The notes: generated from the sequence alone by a model not told the origin. A stretch of 64,000 nt of DNA from Gordonia westfalica (GCF_900105725.1 NZ_FNLM01000034.1:1364001-1428000); one strand, 5' to 3'; shown: positions 44,796-55,082, counted from the first letter of the stretch. Numbers and translations: made by a program.

Positions 44796-45445
44796 GCAGA
44801 CCGACCAAGATCGCCTGGGCGCTGCTAGTGACGGTCATCGTGGGCATCGGTGTCGCGGTGCTGGTCGACGGCCGGGACACGGGACCGGCCCCGGTCGACA
44901 CCGCCAGGATCTCCGAACTCGTGGTACGACCGGACAGCCACCGCCTGTCCTCTCCCTCACCGGAACGCGCGCAATTCGTCGAGTTCCTGGACTTCGAGTG
45001 CGAGGCTTGTGGTGCGGTCTACCCGGTCATCGAGGATCTACGGCGCCGTTACGGCGACCAGATCACCTTCGTGGTTCGGTACTTTCCCATGCCCGGACAC
45101 TTCAACGCCGAACGCGCTGCCCGGGCCGTCGAGGCGGCGGCACAGCAGGGCCGTTTCGGGCAGATGTATCAGCGCATGTTCCTCACGCAGAGCCAGTGGG
45201 GTGAACAGCAGGTTCCCGCCGACGACCTGTTCCGCGGATTCGCTGCCGACCTCGGTCTGGACATGGCCGCCTTCGACACCGCCTACCACAGTCCGGCAAC
45301 CCTGGAACGAATCCGGGCCGACGTGGCCGACGGCCTCGCCCTCGGCGTCCAGGGCACACCCACGTTCTTCCTCGACGGACAGCGTCTCCAACCGGAGACC
45401 ATCGACGACCTGACGCAGGCATTGCACCGCGCCGCGAACTCCTGA
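44792..45445 (+). CDS. DsbA-like thiol-disulfide oxidoreductase
   Basis: 217 aa with an N-terminal membrane anchor (residues about 8-25) and a thioredoxin-fold domain with CEAC (Cys70, Cys73), the RYFPMPGHFNAERAARAVEAA helix and the cis-Pro loop GVQGTPTFFLDGQ. It acts outside the membrane on disulfides, possibly protecting against the metal handled by the operon. Its ATG overlaps the DUF3703 stop by 4 bp. Confidence 0.88.
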   Translation: MSRPTKIAWALLVTVIVGIGVAVLVDGRDTGPAPVDTARISELVVRPDSHRLSSPSPERAQFVEFLDFECEACGAVYPVIEDLRRRYGDQITFVVRYFPMPGHFNAERAARAVEAAAQQGRFGQMYQRMFLTQSQWGEQQVPADDLFRGFAADLGLDMAAFDTAYHSPATLERIRADVADGLALGVQGTPTFFLDGQRLQPETIDDLTQALHRAANS

Positions 45446-45452
45446 CGCCGGC

Positions 45453-46760
45453 TCAGGCGACCGCCGGCCAGGGCCGCGGGGCGGGCCGGGTGTCAACGGC
45501 GAGTCCGGTCGTCGGATCGGCCAGAGCCGCGACATGGTGGGCGAGGGCCGGGTCGATCCAGCCCGCACCGTCGAGCACATACGGCGGCTGTGCGGTGATC
45601 CGTTCGGTGAGAACGAAATCCGACTCCGCGGTCCGTGCGGCGAGCGCGTCGAGGTTGGGCCAGGGCCGTTCGGGGTTCACGTGATCGGGAGTCAGCGGGG
45701 ACACCCCACCCCAGTCGTCGACGCCGGAGGCGATCAGTGCGGCGCACTCGGCGGGCGACACCAGGTTCGGGGGCGCCTGCACGCGCATGTGGGGTCCGAG
45801 GACGATCCGCGCCACCGCGACGGCCGCCAGGAACTCGGTCATCTCCGCGTCGGGGGTGGATCGCATGGCGGTGTCGGGCTTGGCCCGGAAGTTCTGCACG
45901 ATCACCTCCTGGACGTGACCGCCATCGGCCTGCACCTCGGCGATGGCGAACAGGGATTCGGCTCGCTCGTACAGTGATTCGCCGATCCCGACGAGGATGC
46001 CGGTCGTGAACGGGACGCGGGCGGTCCCGGCGTCGCGCAGCACCTGCATCCGGACGATCGGGTCCTTGTCCGGGCTGCCGTAGTGCGGCTGGCCTTTCTC
46101 GGTGAACAGGCGACGCGACGTCGTCTCGAGCATCATGCCCATCGACGGGGCCACCGGTCGCAGCCGCCGGATCTCCTCGAGGCTCATCACCCCGGGATTC
46201 AGGTGCGGCAGGAGTCCGGTCTCGGTCAGCACGGCCACGGCGGCGGCGCGGACATAGTCGAGGGTCGACGAATAGCCGCGCGCGGCGAGCCATTCCCGCG
46301 CTTCCGGCCATCGCTCCTCGGGGCGGTCACCGAGGGTGAACAACGCCTCCTTGCAACCGAGTTCGGCGCCTCGACGGGCGAGGTCGACGACCTCGTCGAG
46401 TTCGAGGTACAGGCCTTCGCCGGCGCGGGCCAGCTTGCCGGGCACGGTCACGAAGGTGCAGTAGTGGCAGCGATCGCGGCACAGCCGGGTCAGCGGGATG
46501 AACACCTTGCGCGAGTAGGTGACCTGCCGCGAACGCCCGACCGCGTCCAGCCCCTCGTCGCGCATCGCACTCGCGACCGACTGCAGACGGGCGAGATCGT
46601 CACCCGAGCAGGACAGCAACGTGACGGCCTGATCGATGTCGATGGGCTCGCGGGCTTCGGCCGCGGCCAGCGCGGCATCGAGCGCCTCCCGCGAAGGACG
46701 TTCCACCGCAGCATGTTCCGCGGGGTCGGCCCTAACCATCGGGATGCTGAGGTCGGTCAT
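45453..46760 (-). CDS. cofG: FO synthase subunit CofG (separate N-terminal half of FbiC)
   Basis: 435 aa radical-SAM enzyme. The cluster motif CRDRCHYC (Cys94, 98, 101) is intact, and [63 protein letters not shown] match the FbiC N-terminal half. CofG closes the deazaflavin ring of FO, the F420 chromophore. It ends (RPWPAVA) where the linker to the CofH half begins in fused FbiC proteins. Its start overlaps the monooxygenase gene by 4 bp (ATGA). Confidence 0.93.
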   Translation of the reverse strand: MTDLSIPMVRADPAEHAAVERPSREALDAALAAAEAREPIDIDQAVTLLSCSGDDLARLQSVASAMRDEGLDAVGRSRQVTYSRKVFIPLTRLCRDRCHYCTFVTVPGKLARAGEGLYLELDEVVDLARRGAELGCKEALFTLGDRPEERWPEAREWLAARGYSSTLDYVRAAAVAVLTETGLLPHLNPGVMSLEEIRRLRPVAPSMGMMLETTSRRLFTEKGQPHYGSPDKDPIVRMQVLRDAGTARVPFTTGILVGIGESLYERAESLFAIAEVQADGGHVQEVIVQNFRAKPDTAMRSTPDAEMTEFLAAVAVARIVLGPHMRVQAPPNLVSPAECAALIASGVDDWGGVSPLTPDHVNPERPWPNLDALAARTAESDFVLTERITAQPPYVLDGAGWIDPALAHHVAALADPTTGLAVDTRPAPRPWPAVA

Positions 46761-48294
46761 CGTTCCCCCTCCGGAGAGTCGGTGATGGTCAGATACGGCG
46801 CGGGATCGAAGGTGCCGTTACGTTCGCGGAACGACGCCGCGGTGCCCGGCCACAACAGCGTCAGCCGTCCGCTGTCCGGGTCGACATACCAACTGTCGCA
46901 ACCGGTCAGCCATACGGTCGACGCGCTGCGCTCGTCGATCTCGCGGGTGTAGGCGGTCTCGGCCTCCGCGGAGACCTCCAGCGCGCGAACCTCGGTGTCC
47001 CCCATGAACTCCAGCGCGCCGAGCACATAGTCCAGCTGCGTCTCGATCATGTAGATCGCCGAGTTGTGCCCGAGCGCCGCGTTCGGCCCGTCGAGGACGA
47101 ACATGTTGGGGAACCCGCTGACGACGGTCGATGCATACGACGTCATCCCCGACGACCAGTGCTCGGACAGCCGGAGCCCCGCACGGCCGACGACCCGGCT
47201 CGCCGCCGGCGGACGGGCGGACTCGAAGCCCGTCGCCATCACCAGGACATCGAGATCGAAGGTGCGTCCGCTGCGTGCCGTTGCCTTCGATTCGGTGACC
47301 GAGTCCAGCGCGCTCGGCTCGAACACCACCTTCGGCTCCTGGAGCGCCGGATAGAAGTCGTCGCTGAGCAGGATTCTCTTGCAACCGATCTCGTAATCGG
47401 GGTCAGGAGCTCACGCAACATCGGATCGTCGACCTGCCGGTGCAGGTGGTCGCGGGCCCGCGCCCGGATCTCGTCGATGTCGGGGTGGAGCCCGAGGCGC
47501 TGCCGGAACGCCCCGTCGGCCTCGGTGAGGAGCCGGTGACGGACCTCGCCGGCGACCTCGGGGTCGAGCAGCGCGGCGCGTTCGTCGGCGGTGTAGCGGC
47601 GATCCTCCCGCGGCACCACGTAGGGAGCGGTCCGACAGAACACGACGAGCTCTTCGGCGGAGTCGGCCAGATGCGGGATGAGCTGCACCGCCGAAGCGCC
47701 GGTTCCCACGATCCCGACCCGGGCGCCGTCGACGGCGACGTCGTCGTGCCAGGCCGCGGTGTGGACGATCTGGCCCGGGAAACCTTCCAGGCCTTCGATG
47801 TCGGGGATCTTCGCCTCCGACAACCGGCCGACGGCGAGGACGAGACTGCGCGCGCGGAACGTGCGACCGGGCCCGTCCGAGGTGGCCGCGGTGATGACCC
47901 AATCCGACGAGGCCTCGTCCCAGGTCGCCTGCCGCAGTTCGGTGTTCAGCAGGATGTGCTCGGCGAGACCCTCGTCGGCGACGGTCTGCTCCAGATAGTC
48001 GCGGATCTCCCGGCCGCTCGGATACCGCGACGCCCAGTCGGCCGGCGGACGGAACGAGAACGAGTAAAGATGCGCCGGGATGTCACACGCGATGCCGGGA
48101 TAGACGTTGTCGCGCCACGTCCCGCCCACCGCGTCGGCACGCTCGAGGACGACGAAGGACTCGCGGCCGCGGCGGGCGAGTTGCGTGGCCATCCCCAGGC
48201 CGGCGAAGCCGGCACCGATGATGGCGACGTCGAGCTCGTGTGGACGGTCGATCTCGTCCACCCGGTCACCCCCCTGCGTCGTCGTCCCGGTCAC
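46757..48294 (-). pseudogene. Baeyer-Villiger/flavin-containing monooxygenase, broken by one frameshift
   Basis: About 512 aa if intact. FAD loop IIGAGFAGLGMATQLARRG, the FPGQIVHTAAWHDD fingerprint of Baeyer-Villiger enzymes and the NADPH loop GIVGTGASAVQLIPHLA are present. Near 47400 the coding strand reads ACCCCGATTACG where an extra base after the CCCC run would give LTPDYEIGCKRILLSDDFYP; the C-terminal half then continues normally (VLVMATGFE, GPNAALGHNS) to 46757. The GTG start overlaps the CofH-like stop and the stop overlaps cofG, both by 4 bp, so it lies inside the deazaflavin gene set. Confidence 0.85.
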
Positions 48295-49451
48295 GAACGT
48301 ACCTGCGGGATCGGGAGCAGCCGATGAATTTCCGGCTCGGTGTAGCGGGTGGTGCGCTGACGCGGTGCGCGCCCGGCACGTTCGGCGACGGCGACGAGGG
48401 TGTCGGCGTCGAGGACGCGTCCCGCCTCCGGTCCGGCCTCCGGCATGAGCAGGCCGTCGAGCAGCAGGCCGCCGATGTCGTCGGCACCCCCGCGCAGCAG
48501 GAGGTCGACGGTGTCGGTGTCCAGCTTGGTCCAGGCGACCTGCAGGTGGTCGACGAGCCCGACGGACATCAGGCGGGCGACCGCGTGCAGGGCCCTGGTC
48601 TCCCGCTGCGACGCGGTCGACGTCGCGGCGTCGACCAGATGCGGAGGCGTGTTGGAGGCGACCATCGGCATCAGGATCAGCTCGGTGAATCCGCCCGTGC
48701 GGCGCTGGATTCCGAGCAGGGTCCTCAGGTGCGCGACCTGCTGTCCGGGGGTCTCGACGTGCCCGTAGACGATGGTGGCCGTAGAGAACAGACCGACGCC
48801 GTGGGCGGCCTCGATCACCTCCACCCACTCACTGGCCGGTGCGGACCCCGTCGGCGACAGGTGTCCGCGGACGGTGTCGTCGAGGATCTGGGCGGCGGTC
48901 CCGGGGATCGATCCGAGTCCGGCGGCGCGGAGCCGCCGGAGGTGTTCGACGACCGACACCCCGGTCCGGGCCGCGCCGTCGGCGATCTCCGCTGCGCGGT
49001 AGGCGTGGAGGTGCAGACCGTCCGCCGCACCGGTGATCTCCTCGACGAGGCGGATGTAGTCGGCGGCCGGACGGTCGGCCGGCAACGGGCCCTGCATGCA
49101 GATCTCGGTGGCGCCGAGTCCGACGGCCTCCCCGACCAGATCGGCGAGCGTCGGATCGCCGGATCGGCGTTCACCCGAGAGGAGGCGGGCGGCGACCCCG
49201 GTGTCGAGATTGCGGTTCACGACGAAGGTCAGGACGTCCGGATCGGTGACCCGACGACGGACCGTGTCGGCCAGGTCGCACAGTTCTTCCAGCTGGGTGC
49301 CGGAGGCGCCCAGCAGCGCGACCCAGCCCTCGTCGTCGAGGGCATCGGGGCCGAGGGCTGTCGGGTCGTCACGGAGTCGGCTCAGGGCCGCTGTGACGCG
49401 CTCGATCGGGGCCGGGGTGTCTTCGGCCCACGCGCGCAGAACCATGTCCAT
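48291..49451 (-). CDS. CofH-like protein without the radical-SAM cysteine motif
   Basis: 386 aa. Much of it follows the CofH half of FbiC: FVVNRN, GATEICMQGPLP, GLHLHAYRAAEIADGAARTG, AAGLGSIPGTAAQILDD, GLFSTATIVYGHVETPGQQVAHL and a GRAPRQRTTRY end. After FVVNRN, where CofH has a cysteine motif (NVCYxGCRFCAF), this protein reads LDTGVAARLLSGERRSGDPT, with no cysteine and several residues fewer. The DNA there is in one frame with no sign of an indel. It therefore cannot bind the SAM [4Fe-4S] cluster in the usual way. It is coupled to the monooxygenase and cofG and may be a scaffold or a redirected enzyme. Confidence 0.85.
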   Translation of the reverse strand: MDMVLRAWAEDTPAPIERVTAALSRLRDDPTALGPDALDDEGWVALLGASGTQLEELCDLADTVRRRVTDPDVLTFVVNRNLDTGVAARLLSGERRSGDPTLADLVGEAVGLGATEICMQGPLPADRPAADYIRLVEEITGAADGLHLHAYRAAEIADGAARTGVSVVEHLRRLRAAGLGSIPGTAAQILDDTVRGHLSPTGSAPASEWVEVIEAAHGVGLFSTATIVYGHVETPGQQVAHLRTLLGIQRRTGGFTELILMPMVASNTPPHLVDAATSTASQRETRALHAVARLMSVGLVDHLQVAWTKLDTDTVDLLLRGGADDIGGLLLDGLLMPEAGPEAGRVLDADTLVAVAERAGRAPRQRTTRYTEPEIHRLLPIPQVRS

Positions 49452-49507
49452 ACTCTAACGCTCGATCGGCGACGCCCCGCGCCCCCGCGGGATCGGCGTC
49501 GGCGAGA

Positions 49508-49897
49508 TCAGTCGTCGGCCTCGGGTAACCGGTGGGTCCAACCGAGCACCGCCGCGGGCCCGACGCCGAGAACGAGGAGCAGCAGGGTCTGCACCAGGTA
49601 GTTCCCCGACGTGCTCAGGATGACGTCGCCACCCGGTCCCGGGATTCCGCCGGCGATGACCACGACGAGACCCCACGCACCGAGCGGGGCGTACCGCCAG
49701 ACCGCCGAGGTGTATCCGGCTGCCAGCCACAGCAGCACCGCGTTGAGCAGGCCACCGATCAGGGCCGCGACCGGCAGTGCGACCCCACCGAACCGCTGAT
49801 AGGCGAACGCCACGCTGAGGAGGCCCACCACGAAGCCGTCGAAGGTCAGCAGTGCGAGCAGGAGGCGGTTGCGGACGTGCGGATCGAGGGCTGCCAT
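49508..49897 (-). CDS. Four-helix membrane protein, Rv1171 type
   Basis: 129 aa with four hydrophobic helices (LLALLTFDGFVVGLLSVAFA; VAALIGGLLNAVLLWLAAGY; GAWGLVVVIAGGIPG; LVQTLLLLVLGVGPAAVLG). It is the counterpart of Rv1171 by position, 5 bp after mshB. The function is unknown. Confidence 0.8.
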   Translation of the reverse strand: MAALDPHVRNRLLLALLTFDGFVVGLLSVAFAYQRFGGVALPVAALIGGLLNAVLLWLAAGYTSAVWRYAPLGAWGLVVVIAGGIPGPGGDVILSTSGNYLVQTLLLLVLGVGPAAVLGWTHRLPEADD

Positions 49898-49902
49898 CGT
49901 CT

Positions 49903-50793
49903 CTACCCGATCCCGGCGAAGAGGTCCGTCTCCCGGTTGCCGCCGGAAGCGTCACGCGGATCGTGGTCGGTGAGGATGAAGTGCTCATGCCCGCAGATCG
50001 GCTGCAGGATGTTGTTCGACAGCGCGTACTCGGTTCCCGACGGCGCGACGGTCACCTGCGTGGCGTGTGCGGCGAGTCCGGCGACCTTGTGCGAGTAATA
50101 CGCCCGGACGTCGACCTCGGTCGTGATCTGGTCGTCGGGGTAGCTGGGCAGTTCGCCGGGCCGCGGCATGCGCCAGCCGTCGGGCACACCGGGAGCCGCT
50201 GCCAGACCGTTCTCCAGCGCGCTGCGCTCGGTGACCGACTCGTACAGCTTCGACGGGCCCGCACCGGCCTCCCGGGCACGTGCGACCGCTGCCGCGGTGA
50301 CCTCGTGAACGAGCTTGTGGTCGGGGTGACCGTAGGTTCCCGACGCGTCGTAGCTGACGACCACCTGCGGGGCGAAGTCGAGGAGGAGGTCGAGCAGGAC
50401 GCCGACCGGCTCGTCGAAGGGTGCCTGCACGAGCGCGCGCGGGTTGCTCGCCGAGGGCGCCCCGGCCATTCCGGAGTCCCGCCAGCGCCCGGCGCCGCCC
50501 AGGAAGCGCGGGGTCAGGGTCGGGCCGTCGGCCGGGCTCAGTGCCGCGAGGGCGCTGGTCAGCTCCGCGATGCGGTATCCGCCGAGCTGGTCCGCGCCGC
50601 CGTCCGCGACGAGCTGTGCGTACTCGTCACCGATGACCTCGCCCTCCTCGCCGAGGGTGAAGGTCAGGACGCGAACGTCGACGCCTTCGGCGAGATAGCG
50701 GGCGATCGTCCCGCCCGTCATGATCGTCTCGTCGTCGGGGTGGGCATGGACGAGCAGCAGCCGCCGGTCAGCGGCCGGGGAGGCGTCTGTCAC
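49903..50793 (-). CDS. mshB: Mycothiol biosynthesis deacetylase MshB
   Basis: MshB removes acetate from GlcNAc-inositol in mycothiol synthesis. The LmbE/PIG-L zinc motif HAHPDDE is at residues about 15-21 and the second zinc His is in GHPDHKLVHE. 296 aa (303 in M. tuberculosis). The GTG at 50793 overlaps the lpqW stop by 4 bp. Confidence 0.94.
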   Translation of the reverse strand: MTDASPAADRRLLLVHAHPDDETIMTGGTIARYLAEGVDVRVLTFTLGEEGEVIGDEYAQLVADGGADQLGGYRIAELTSALAALSPADGPTLTPRFLGGAGRWRDSGMAGAPSASNPRALVQAPFDEPVGVLLDLLLDFAPQVVVSYDASGTYGHPDHKLVHEVTAAAVARAREAGAGPSKLYESVTERSALENGLAAAPGVPDGWRMPRPGELPSYPDDQITTEVDVRAYYSHKVAGLAAHATQVTVAPSGTEYALSNNILQPICGHEHFILTDHDPRDASGGNRETDLFAGIG

Positions 50794-52721
50794 GAGAGTT
50801 CCCAGCCGACCGCGGTCCCGAAGATCGACTCCTGGATCGGTCCGGTCAGCGGCACGTCGCGCACCGCGGGAGTGACCCCGACGATCATCGAGTCCTGGTA
50901 GAGCGGCAGGTAGATGGCCTGCGCGGCCAGCAGCGGCTCCGCCTGGTTCAGCGTCGCGATCGGGTCCTCCTCGGACAGCGCGTTGCGCGCGAGTTCGATC
51001 AGCCTTGGATCGCACAGACCCGAGATGTTGCTCGCGTAGCTGTCACCGACGTCCCCGCCGCTCGGCGCGATGCTGGTCGGGGTCGGCGGGGTGGCGGGCG
51101 ACGGTTCGGTACTCGGCTTGGGCTGGTTGCAGTCGACGGTCGAGGCCAGCGACGCCGCCGGCGGCACGCCGAGCCCGGTCCAACCGACGACGAGGTCGAC
51201 CCGCTTCTGGGTCAGCGCCGAGCCGTACAGCTCGCTGTTCGGCATCGTCACGACCTGCGCGCGGATTCCGGCGCCGCGGAGCTGGTCGACGACGCTCGCG
51301 GCGGCCGACGTGGCGCGCGGGTCGCCGGCGACGGCTCCCACGCGCACGAGCAGGTCCTGGCCCTCCTTCTGGAACGGCAGGATGCCCTCGGGCAGATCCG
51401 CGACCTCGACGGCACCCGGGGTCGGCGTCACCGACGGCGTGGACGGCGAAGCCGAACCGGGTGCGGACGGCGTACCCGATGCGGGCACATCGGTGGAGGG
51501 TTCGGGGACCGGTGAGCTCTGCCCGGCGGTCTCCGGATCGGCCCGGCGGAACCCGGCGTCGGCGAGGAGCGCGTCCACCGCGGCGCGATCGGGACGCGGG
51601 CGGGACACCGGCGTGTATCCGGGGTCCGACGGAGCGAACACCGTGTTGGCATACGGTTCGACGATCCAGTCCCCCGCACCGGCGAACGTGGTCAGCCGCG
51701 GATCGACGAGACCGAGGATGGCGCGCCGGACCTCCACCGAGCTCATCGCATCGGTGCGGGCGTTGACGCTGATCCCCAGCGATCGCGAGGTGAGGCTGCG
51801 TTCGGTCTCCAGACCGGGGAGGGCCGCCAGTTCGGCGGCGGTCGCGGGTGACGCACCGAGCGCGACGATCTCGGAGTCACCCGAGCGCACGGAGTCGAGC
51901 ATCTGCGCGTTGTTGCCGGCGCGACGGAGCACGACCTGGTCCAGCCGCGGCGGCGTCACCCAGTAGCGGTCGTTGCGCGCGAGGCGCACCTCGTCGCGGG
52001 TCTTGTCGATCCCGACGATGGCGTACGGGCCCGCGGACACCGGCTTGCCGGTGTCCATGCCGGTCTGGAACCCGGCCGGTGCACCCTTGAGGACGTGGCT
52101 GGGCAGCAGACCGGTGAACAACTCACGCCAGGCCGGATAGGGCCGCTCGAAGCGGACCTCGACGGCCTTGCCGCCCTCGCGGGACTGCACGGAGTCGATG
52201 AGCCGGTAGCCGGCCGGGGCCACCACGTTGGGCTGCCGCGACATCTGCTGCCACAGGTAGCTGAAATCGTCGCCGGTGACGGGGAGTCCGTCGGACCACT
52301 GGGCGTCGGTGTGGATGCGGTAGGTCACCGTGAAGGGCTGCCGCGACGTCACCTCGGCGGAGGTGACGAATTGGCGCTGTAGTTCCCAGACCGGTCCGGC
52401 CGGCGTCTGTACGGGTGAGAACGCACTCGGCAGGGTCATCGCGGCGACCGCGGTGGTCACCGGATTCTGGTCGGCGGCGATGTGCGGGTTGAACCCGTTG
52501 CCGACCGAATCGGTGGCGATGAACACCGTCTTCGCGACCGGGTACTCGGTCGGTGTCGGCGGCGGCCCGGATTCGCGGACGGGCGGCGGCGGATCCGCTG
52601 TGCACGCCGACAGGGCCAGCAACAGCGCGATACCGCACGAGAGCAACCCGAGCACACGGCTCCGGTTCGTGGCGTCGCGACCCCGCTGTGATCTCGCGCG
52701 ATTCACCTCGGATACCCCCAT
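50790..52721 (-). CDS. lpqW: Lipoprotein LpqW, family-5 solute-binding-like
   Basis: 643 aa. The signal peptide ends in the lipobox LALSAC (Cys40). The rest is an SBP_bac_5 fold (FTVTYRIHTDAQWSDGLPVT, KPVSAGPYAIVGIDKTRDE) with a Pro/Ser/Thr-rich insert at about 400-450 and another near 560-585. In mycobacteria LpqW steers PIM toward lipomannan/LAM synthesis rather than importing peptides. Order typA-lpqW-mshB matches Rv1165-Rv1166-Rv1170. Confidence 0.9.
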   Translation of the reverse strand: MGVSEVNRARSQRGRDATNRSRVLGLLSCGIALLLALSACTADPPPPVRESGPPPTPTEYPVAKTVFIATDSVGNGFNPHIAADQNPVTTAVAAMTLPSAFSPVQTPAGPVWELQRQFVTSAEVTSRQPFTVTYRIHTDAQWSDGLPVTGDDFSYLWQQMSRQPNVVAPAGYRLIDSVQSREGGKAVEVRFERPYPAWRELFTGLLPSHVLKGAPAGFQTGMDTGKPVSAGPYAIVGIDKTRDEVRLARNDRYWVTPPRLDQVVLRRAGNNAQMLDSVRSGDSEIVALGASPATAAELAALPGLETERSLTSRSLGISVNARTDAMSSVEVRRAILGLVDPRLTTFAGAGDWIVEPYANTVFAPSDPGYTPVSRPRPDRAAVDALLADAGFRRADPETAGQSSPVPEPSTDVPASGTPSAPGSASPSTPSVTPTPGAVEVADLPEGILPFQKEGQDLLVRVGAVAGDPRATSAAASVVDQLRGAGIRAQVVTMPNSELYGSALTQKRVDLVVGWTGLGVPPAASLASTVDCNQPKPSTEPSPATPPTPTSIAPSGGDVGDSYASNISGLCDPRLIELARNALSEEDPIATLNQAEPLLAAQAIYLPLYQDSMIVGVTPAVRDVPLTGPIQESIFGTAVGWELS

Positions 52722-52786
52722 GACGATGCTTCTCGGTCGATCGGACGAGGCCGGTCCCCCGCGTCGGCGGGAGACCGGCTCGGCGG

Positions 52787-54697
52787 TCAGCTGACCGCTG
52801 CGTCCCGGGACTTGGCCCGCGAACGCTCGCGTGCACGCGTGTTCGAGTCCAGGTGCACCTTACGCACACGCACGACCTCGGGAGTGACCTCGACACACTC
52901 GTCGGCGGCACAGAATTCCATGGCGGCTTCGAGATCGAGCTGCATGGGCTTGGCCAGCGTCTCCATCACGTCGGCGGAGGACTGACGCATGTTGGTCAGC
53001 TTCTTCTCGCGGGTCACGTTGATGTCGAGGTCCTCGTGACGCGGGTTGATGCCCACGACGTGACCCTCGTAGCTGTCGTCGCCGGGGTTCACGAAGAACG
53101 TGCCGCGGTCGGCGAGCTGGATCATCGCGAACGGGGTCACCGTGCCGGAGCGGTCGCTCACGAGCGAGCCCGTGTGGCGGGCGCGGATCTCGCCGGCCCA
53201 GGAGTCGTAACCGTCGAAGACGGCGTTGGCGATACCGGTGCCGCGGGTCTCGGTGAGGAAGTCGGTGCGGAAGCCGATCAGACCGCGCGACGGGACGATG
53301 AACTCCATGCGGACCCAACCGGTGCCGTGGTTGTTCATCTGCTCCATGCGGCCCTTGCGGGCGGCCAGCAGCTGCGTGACCGCGCCGAGGTACTCCTCGG
53401 GCACGTCGACGGTCAGGTGCTCGAACGGCTCGTGGACCTTGCCGTCGACCTTGCGGGTGACCACCTGCGGCTTGCCGACGGTCAGCTCGAAGCCCTCGCG
53501 ACGCATCTGCTCGACGAGGATCGCGAGCGCGAGCTCACCTCGACCCTGCACCTCCCAGGCGTCCGGACGGCCGATGTCGAGCACGCGCAGCGACACGTTG
53601 CCGATGAGTTCGGAGTCCAGGCGCTGCTTCACCATTCGGGCGGTCAGCTTGTGGCCGGACACGCGGCCCGCCAGGGGCGAGGAGTTGGTGCCGATGGTGA
53701 CCGAGATGGCCGGCTCGTCGACGGTGATGCGCGGCAGCGGCTGCGGGTTCTCCAGGTCGGCGAGGGTGTCGCCGATCATGATCTCCGGCATACCCGCGAC
53801 GGCCACGATGTCGCCGGCGACCGCCGACTCCGCCGGTGCGCGGTCGACGCCGACGGTGGCGAGGAGTTCGGTGATCTTGGCGCGCTCGACGACGGGCTCG
53901 CCGTCGACCTCGCGGCACCAGGAGACCTGCTGGCCCTTGCGCAGGGTGCCGTTGTGGATGCGGACGAGCGCGAGACGGCCGAGGAAGGCCGAGGCGTCGA
54001 GGTTGGTGACGTGGGCCTGCAGCGGGGCCTCCGGATCGCCCTTGGGCGCCGGGACGTGTTCGAGCAGGACGTCGAAGAATGCGTCGAGGTTCTCGGCGGC
54101 CGGGATCTCGCCGTCGGCGGGCTGCTCGGTGGAGCACACGCCGGCGCGGCCGGAGGCGTAGAGCACCGGCAGTTCGAGGACGAGCTCGGCGGCCTTGGCG
54201 GCCTCCTCGTCCAGGTCCGACGCTAGGTCGAGCAGCAGGTCCTGCGTCTCGTCGACGACTTCCTGGATGCGCGCGTCGGGGCGGTCGGTCTTGTTGACGA
54301 CCACGATCACCGGGAGCTCGGCCGCGAGGGCCTTGCGGAGCACGAAGCGCGTCTGCGGGAGCGGGCCCTCGGACGAGTCGACCAGCAGCACGACTCCGTC
54401 GACCATCGACAGGCCGCGCTCGACCTCACCGCCGAAGTCGGCGTGACCGGGGGTGTCGATGACGTTGATGACCACCTCGGTGCCATCCGGCTGGCGCCGG
54501 TGAACCGAGGTGTTCTTGGCGAGAATGGTGATGCCCTTCTCACGTTCGAGGTCACCGGAGTCCATCACCCGGTCGACGACCTCGGCGCGCTCGCCGAAGA
54601 CGCCGGACTGGCGCAACATGGCGTCGACGAGGGTGGTCTTTCCGTGGTCGACGTGCGCGACGATCGCGACGTTACGGAAGGTGGGGGCAGCGCTCAC
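52787..54697 (-). CDS. typA: Ribosome-associated GTPase TypA/BipA
   Basis: 636 aa translational GTPase. G motifs: [15 protein letters not shown] (G1), [11 protein letters not shown] (G2), [11 protein letters not shown] (G3), NKTDR (G4). The C-terminal BipA-specific domain is complete ([20 protein letters not shown]). The GTG at 54697 gives the family start [18 protein letters not shown]; the longer upstream frame is not conserved. Confidence 0.95.
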   Translation of the reverse strand: MSAAPTFRNVAIVAHVDHGKTTLVDAMLRQSGVFGERAEVVDRVMDSGDLEREKGITILAKNTSVHRRQPDGTEVVINVIDTPGHADFGGEVERGLSMVDGVVLLVDSSEGPLPQTRFVLRKALAAELPVIVVVNKTDRPDARIQEVVDETQDLLLDLASDLDEEAAKAAELVLELPVLYASGRAGVCSTEQPADGEIPAAENLDAFFDVLLEHVPAPKGDPEAPLQAHVTNLDASAFLGRLALVRIHNGTLRKGQQVSWCREVDGEPVVERAKITELLATVGVDRAPAESAVAGDIVAVAGMPEIMIGDTLADLENPQPLPRITVDEPAISVTIGTNSSPLAGRVSGHKLTARMVKQRLDSELIGNVSLRVLDIGRPDAWEVQGRGELALAILVEQMRREGFELTVGKPQVVTRKVDGKVHEPFEHLTVDVPEEYLGAVTQLLAARKGRMEQMNNHGTGWVRMEFIVPSRGLIGFRTDFLTETRGTGIANAVFDGYDSWAGEIRARHTGSLVSDRSGTVTPFAMIQLADRGTFFVNPGDDSYEGHVVGINPRHEDLDINVTREKKLTNMRQSSADVMETLAKPMQLDLEAAMEFCAADECVEVTPEVVRVRKVHLDSNTRARERSRAKSRDAAVS

Positions 54698-54881
54698 AGG
54701 CTCTCTTTCGTGTGGTTGGTGGACCGCGTCGGCGGCCGGCACTCGGGGCGAGCCGAACGACTCATGGGCTCGCGGCCGAACAACTCTGACCGGCGACAAG
54801 TGCAGATCACCTAGGGATTCAACGCTACAGAGTATCGGTTTATCCGGTGAGACCGCGATCACAGGCGGCGGAACCACCGTT

Positions 54882-54899
54882 GTTAGGGTCTGCTAACCT
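54882..54899 (+). promoter_or_regulatory. Promoter of the small Lys/Cys protein (leaderless)
   Basis: GTTAG (54882-54886) faces CTAAC (54893-54897). TAACCT (54894-54899) is seven bases ahead of the ATG at 54906, so transcription would begin at the start codon. Confidence 0.45.
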
Positions 54900-54905
54900 C
54901 GCCGC

Positions 54906-55082
54906 ATGAGCAAGGTCGACGCGGCCAAGGTGGGCTCCTTGAAGCCCAAGAAGAAGTGCTGCAAGAGCTCCAAGCGGTGCGTGCGGTGTCCTGTGGTGAT
55001 CCACCGGATGCGCAAGCTCGACACCTCGGACATGACCAAGAAGGAGCTCAGCAAGGCGCTGAAGAAGGCACGCGCCGCCTGA
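54906..55082 (+). CDS. Small Lys/Cys-rich protein, 58 aa
   Basis: The frame MSKVDAAKVGSLKPKKKCCK continues through KRCVRCPVVIHRMRKL to KKARAA and a stop. It has 15 lysines, four cysteines (CC and C-x2-C) and a helical tail. The C-x-x-C plus CC pair suggests a zinc site and nucleic-acid binding. Short proteins of this form are conserved next to typA in Mycobacteriales as far as I can recall, without known function. It is divergent from typA and probably leaderless. Confidence 0.75.
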   Translation: MSKVDAAKVGSLKPKKKCCKSSKRCVRCPVVIHRMRKLDTSDMTKKELSKALKKARAA

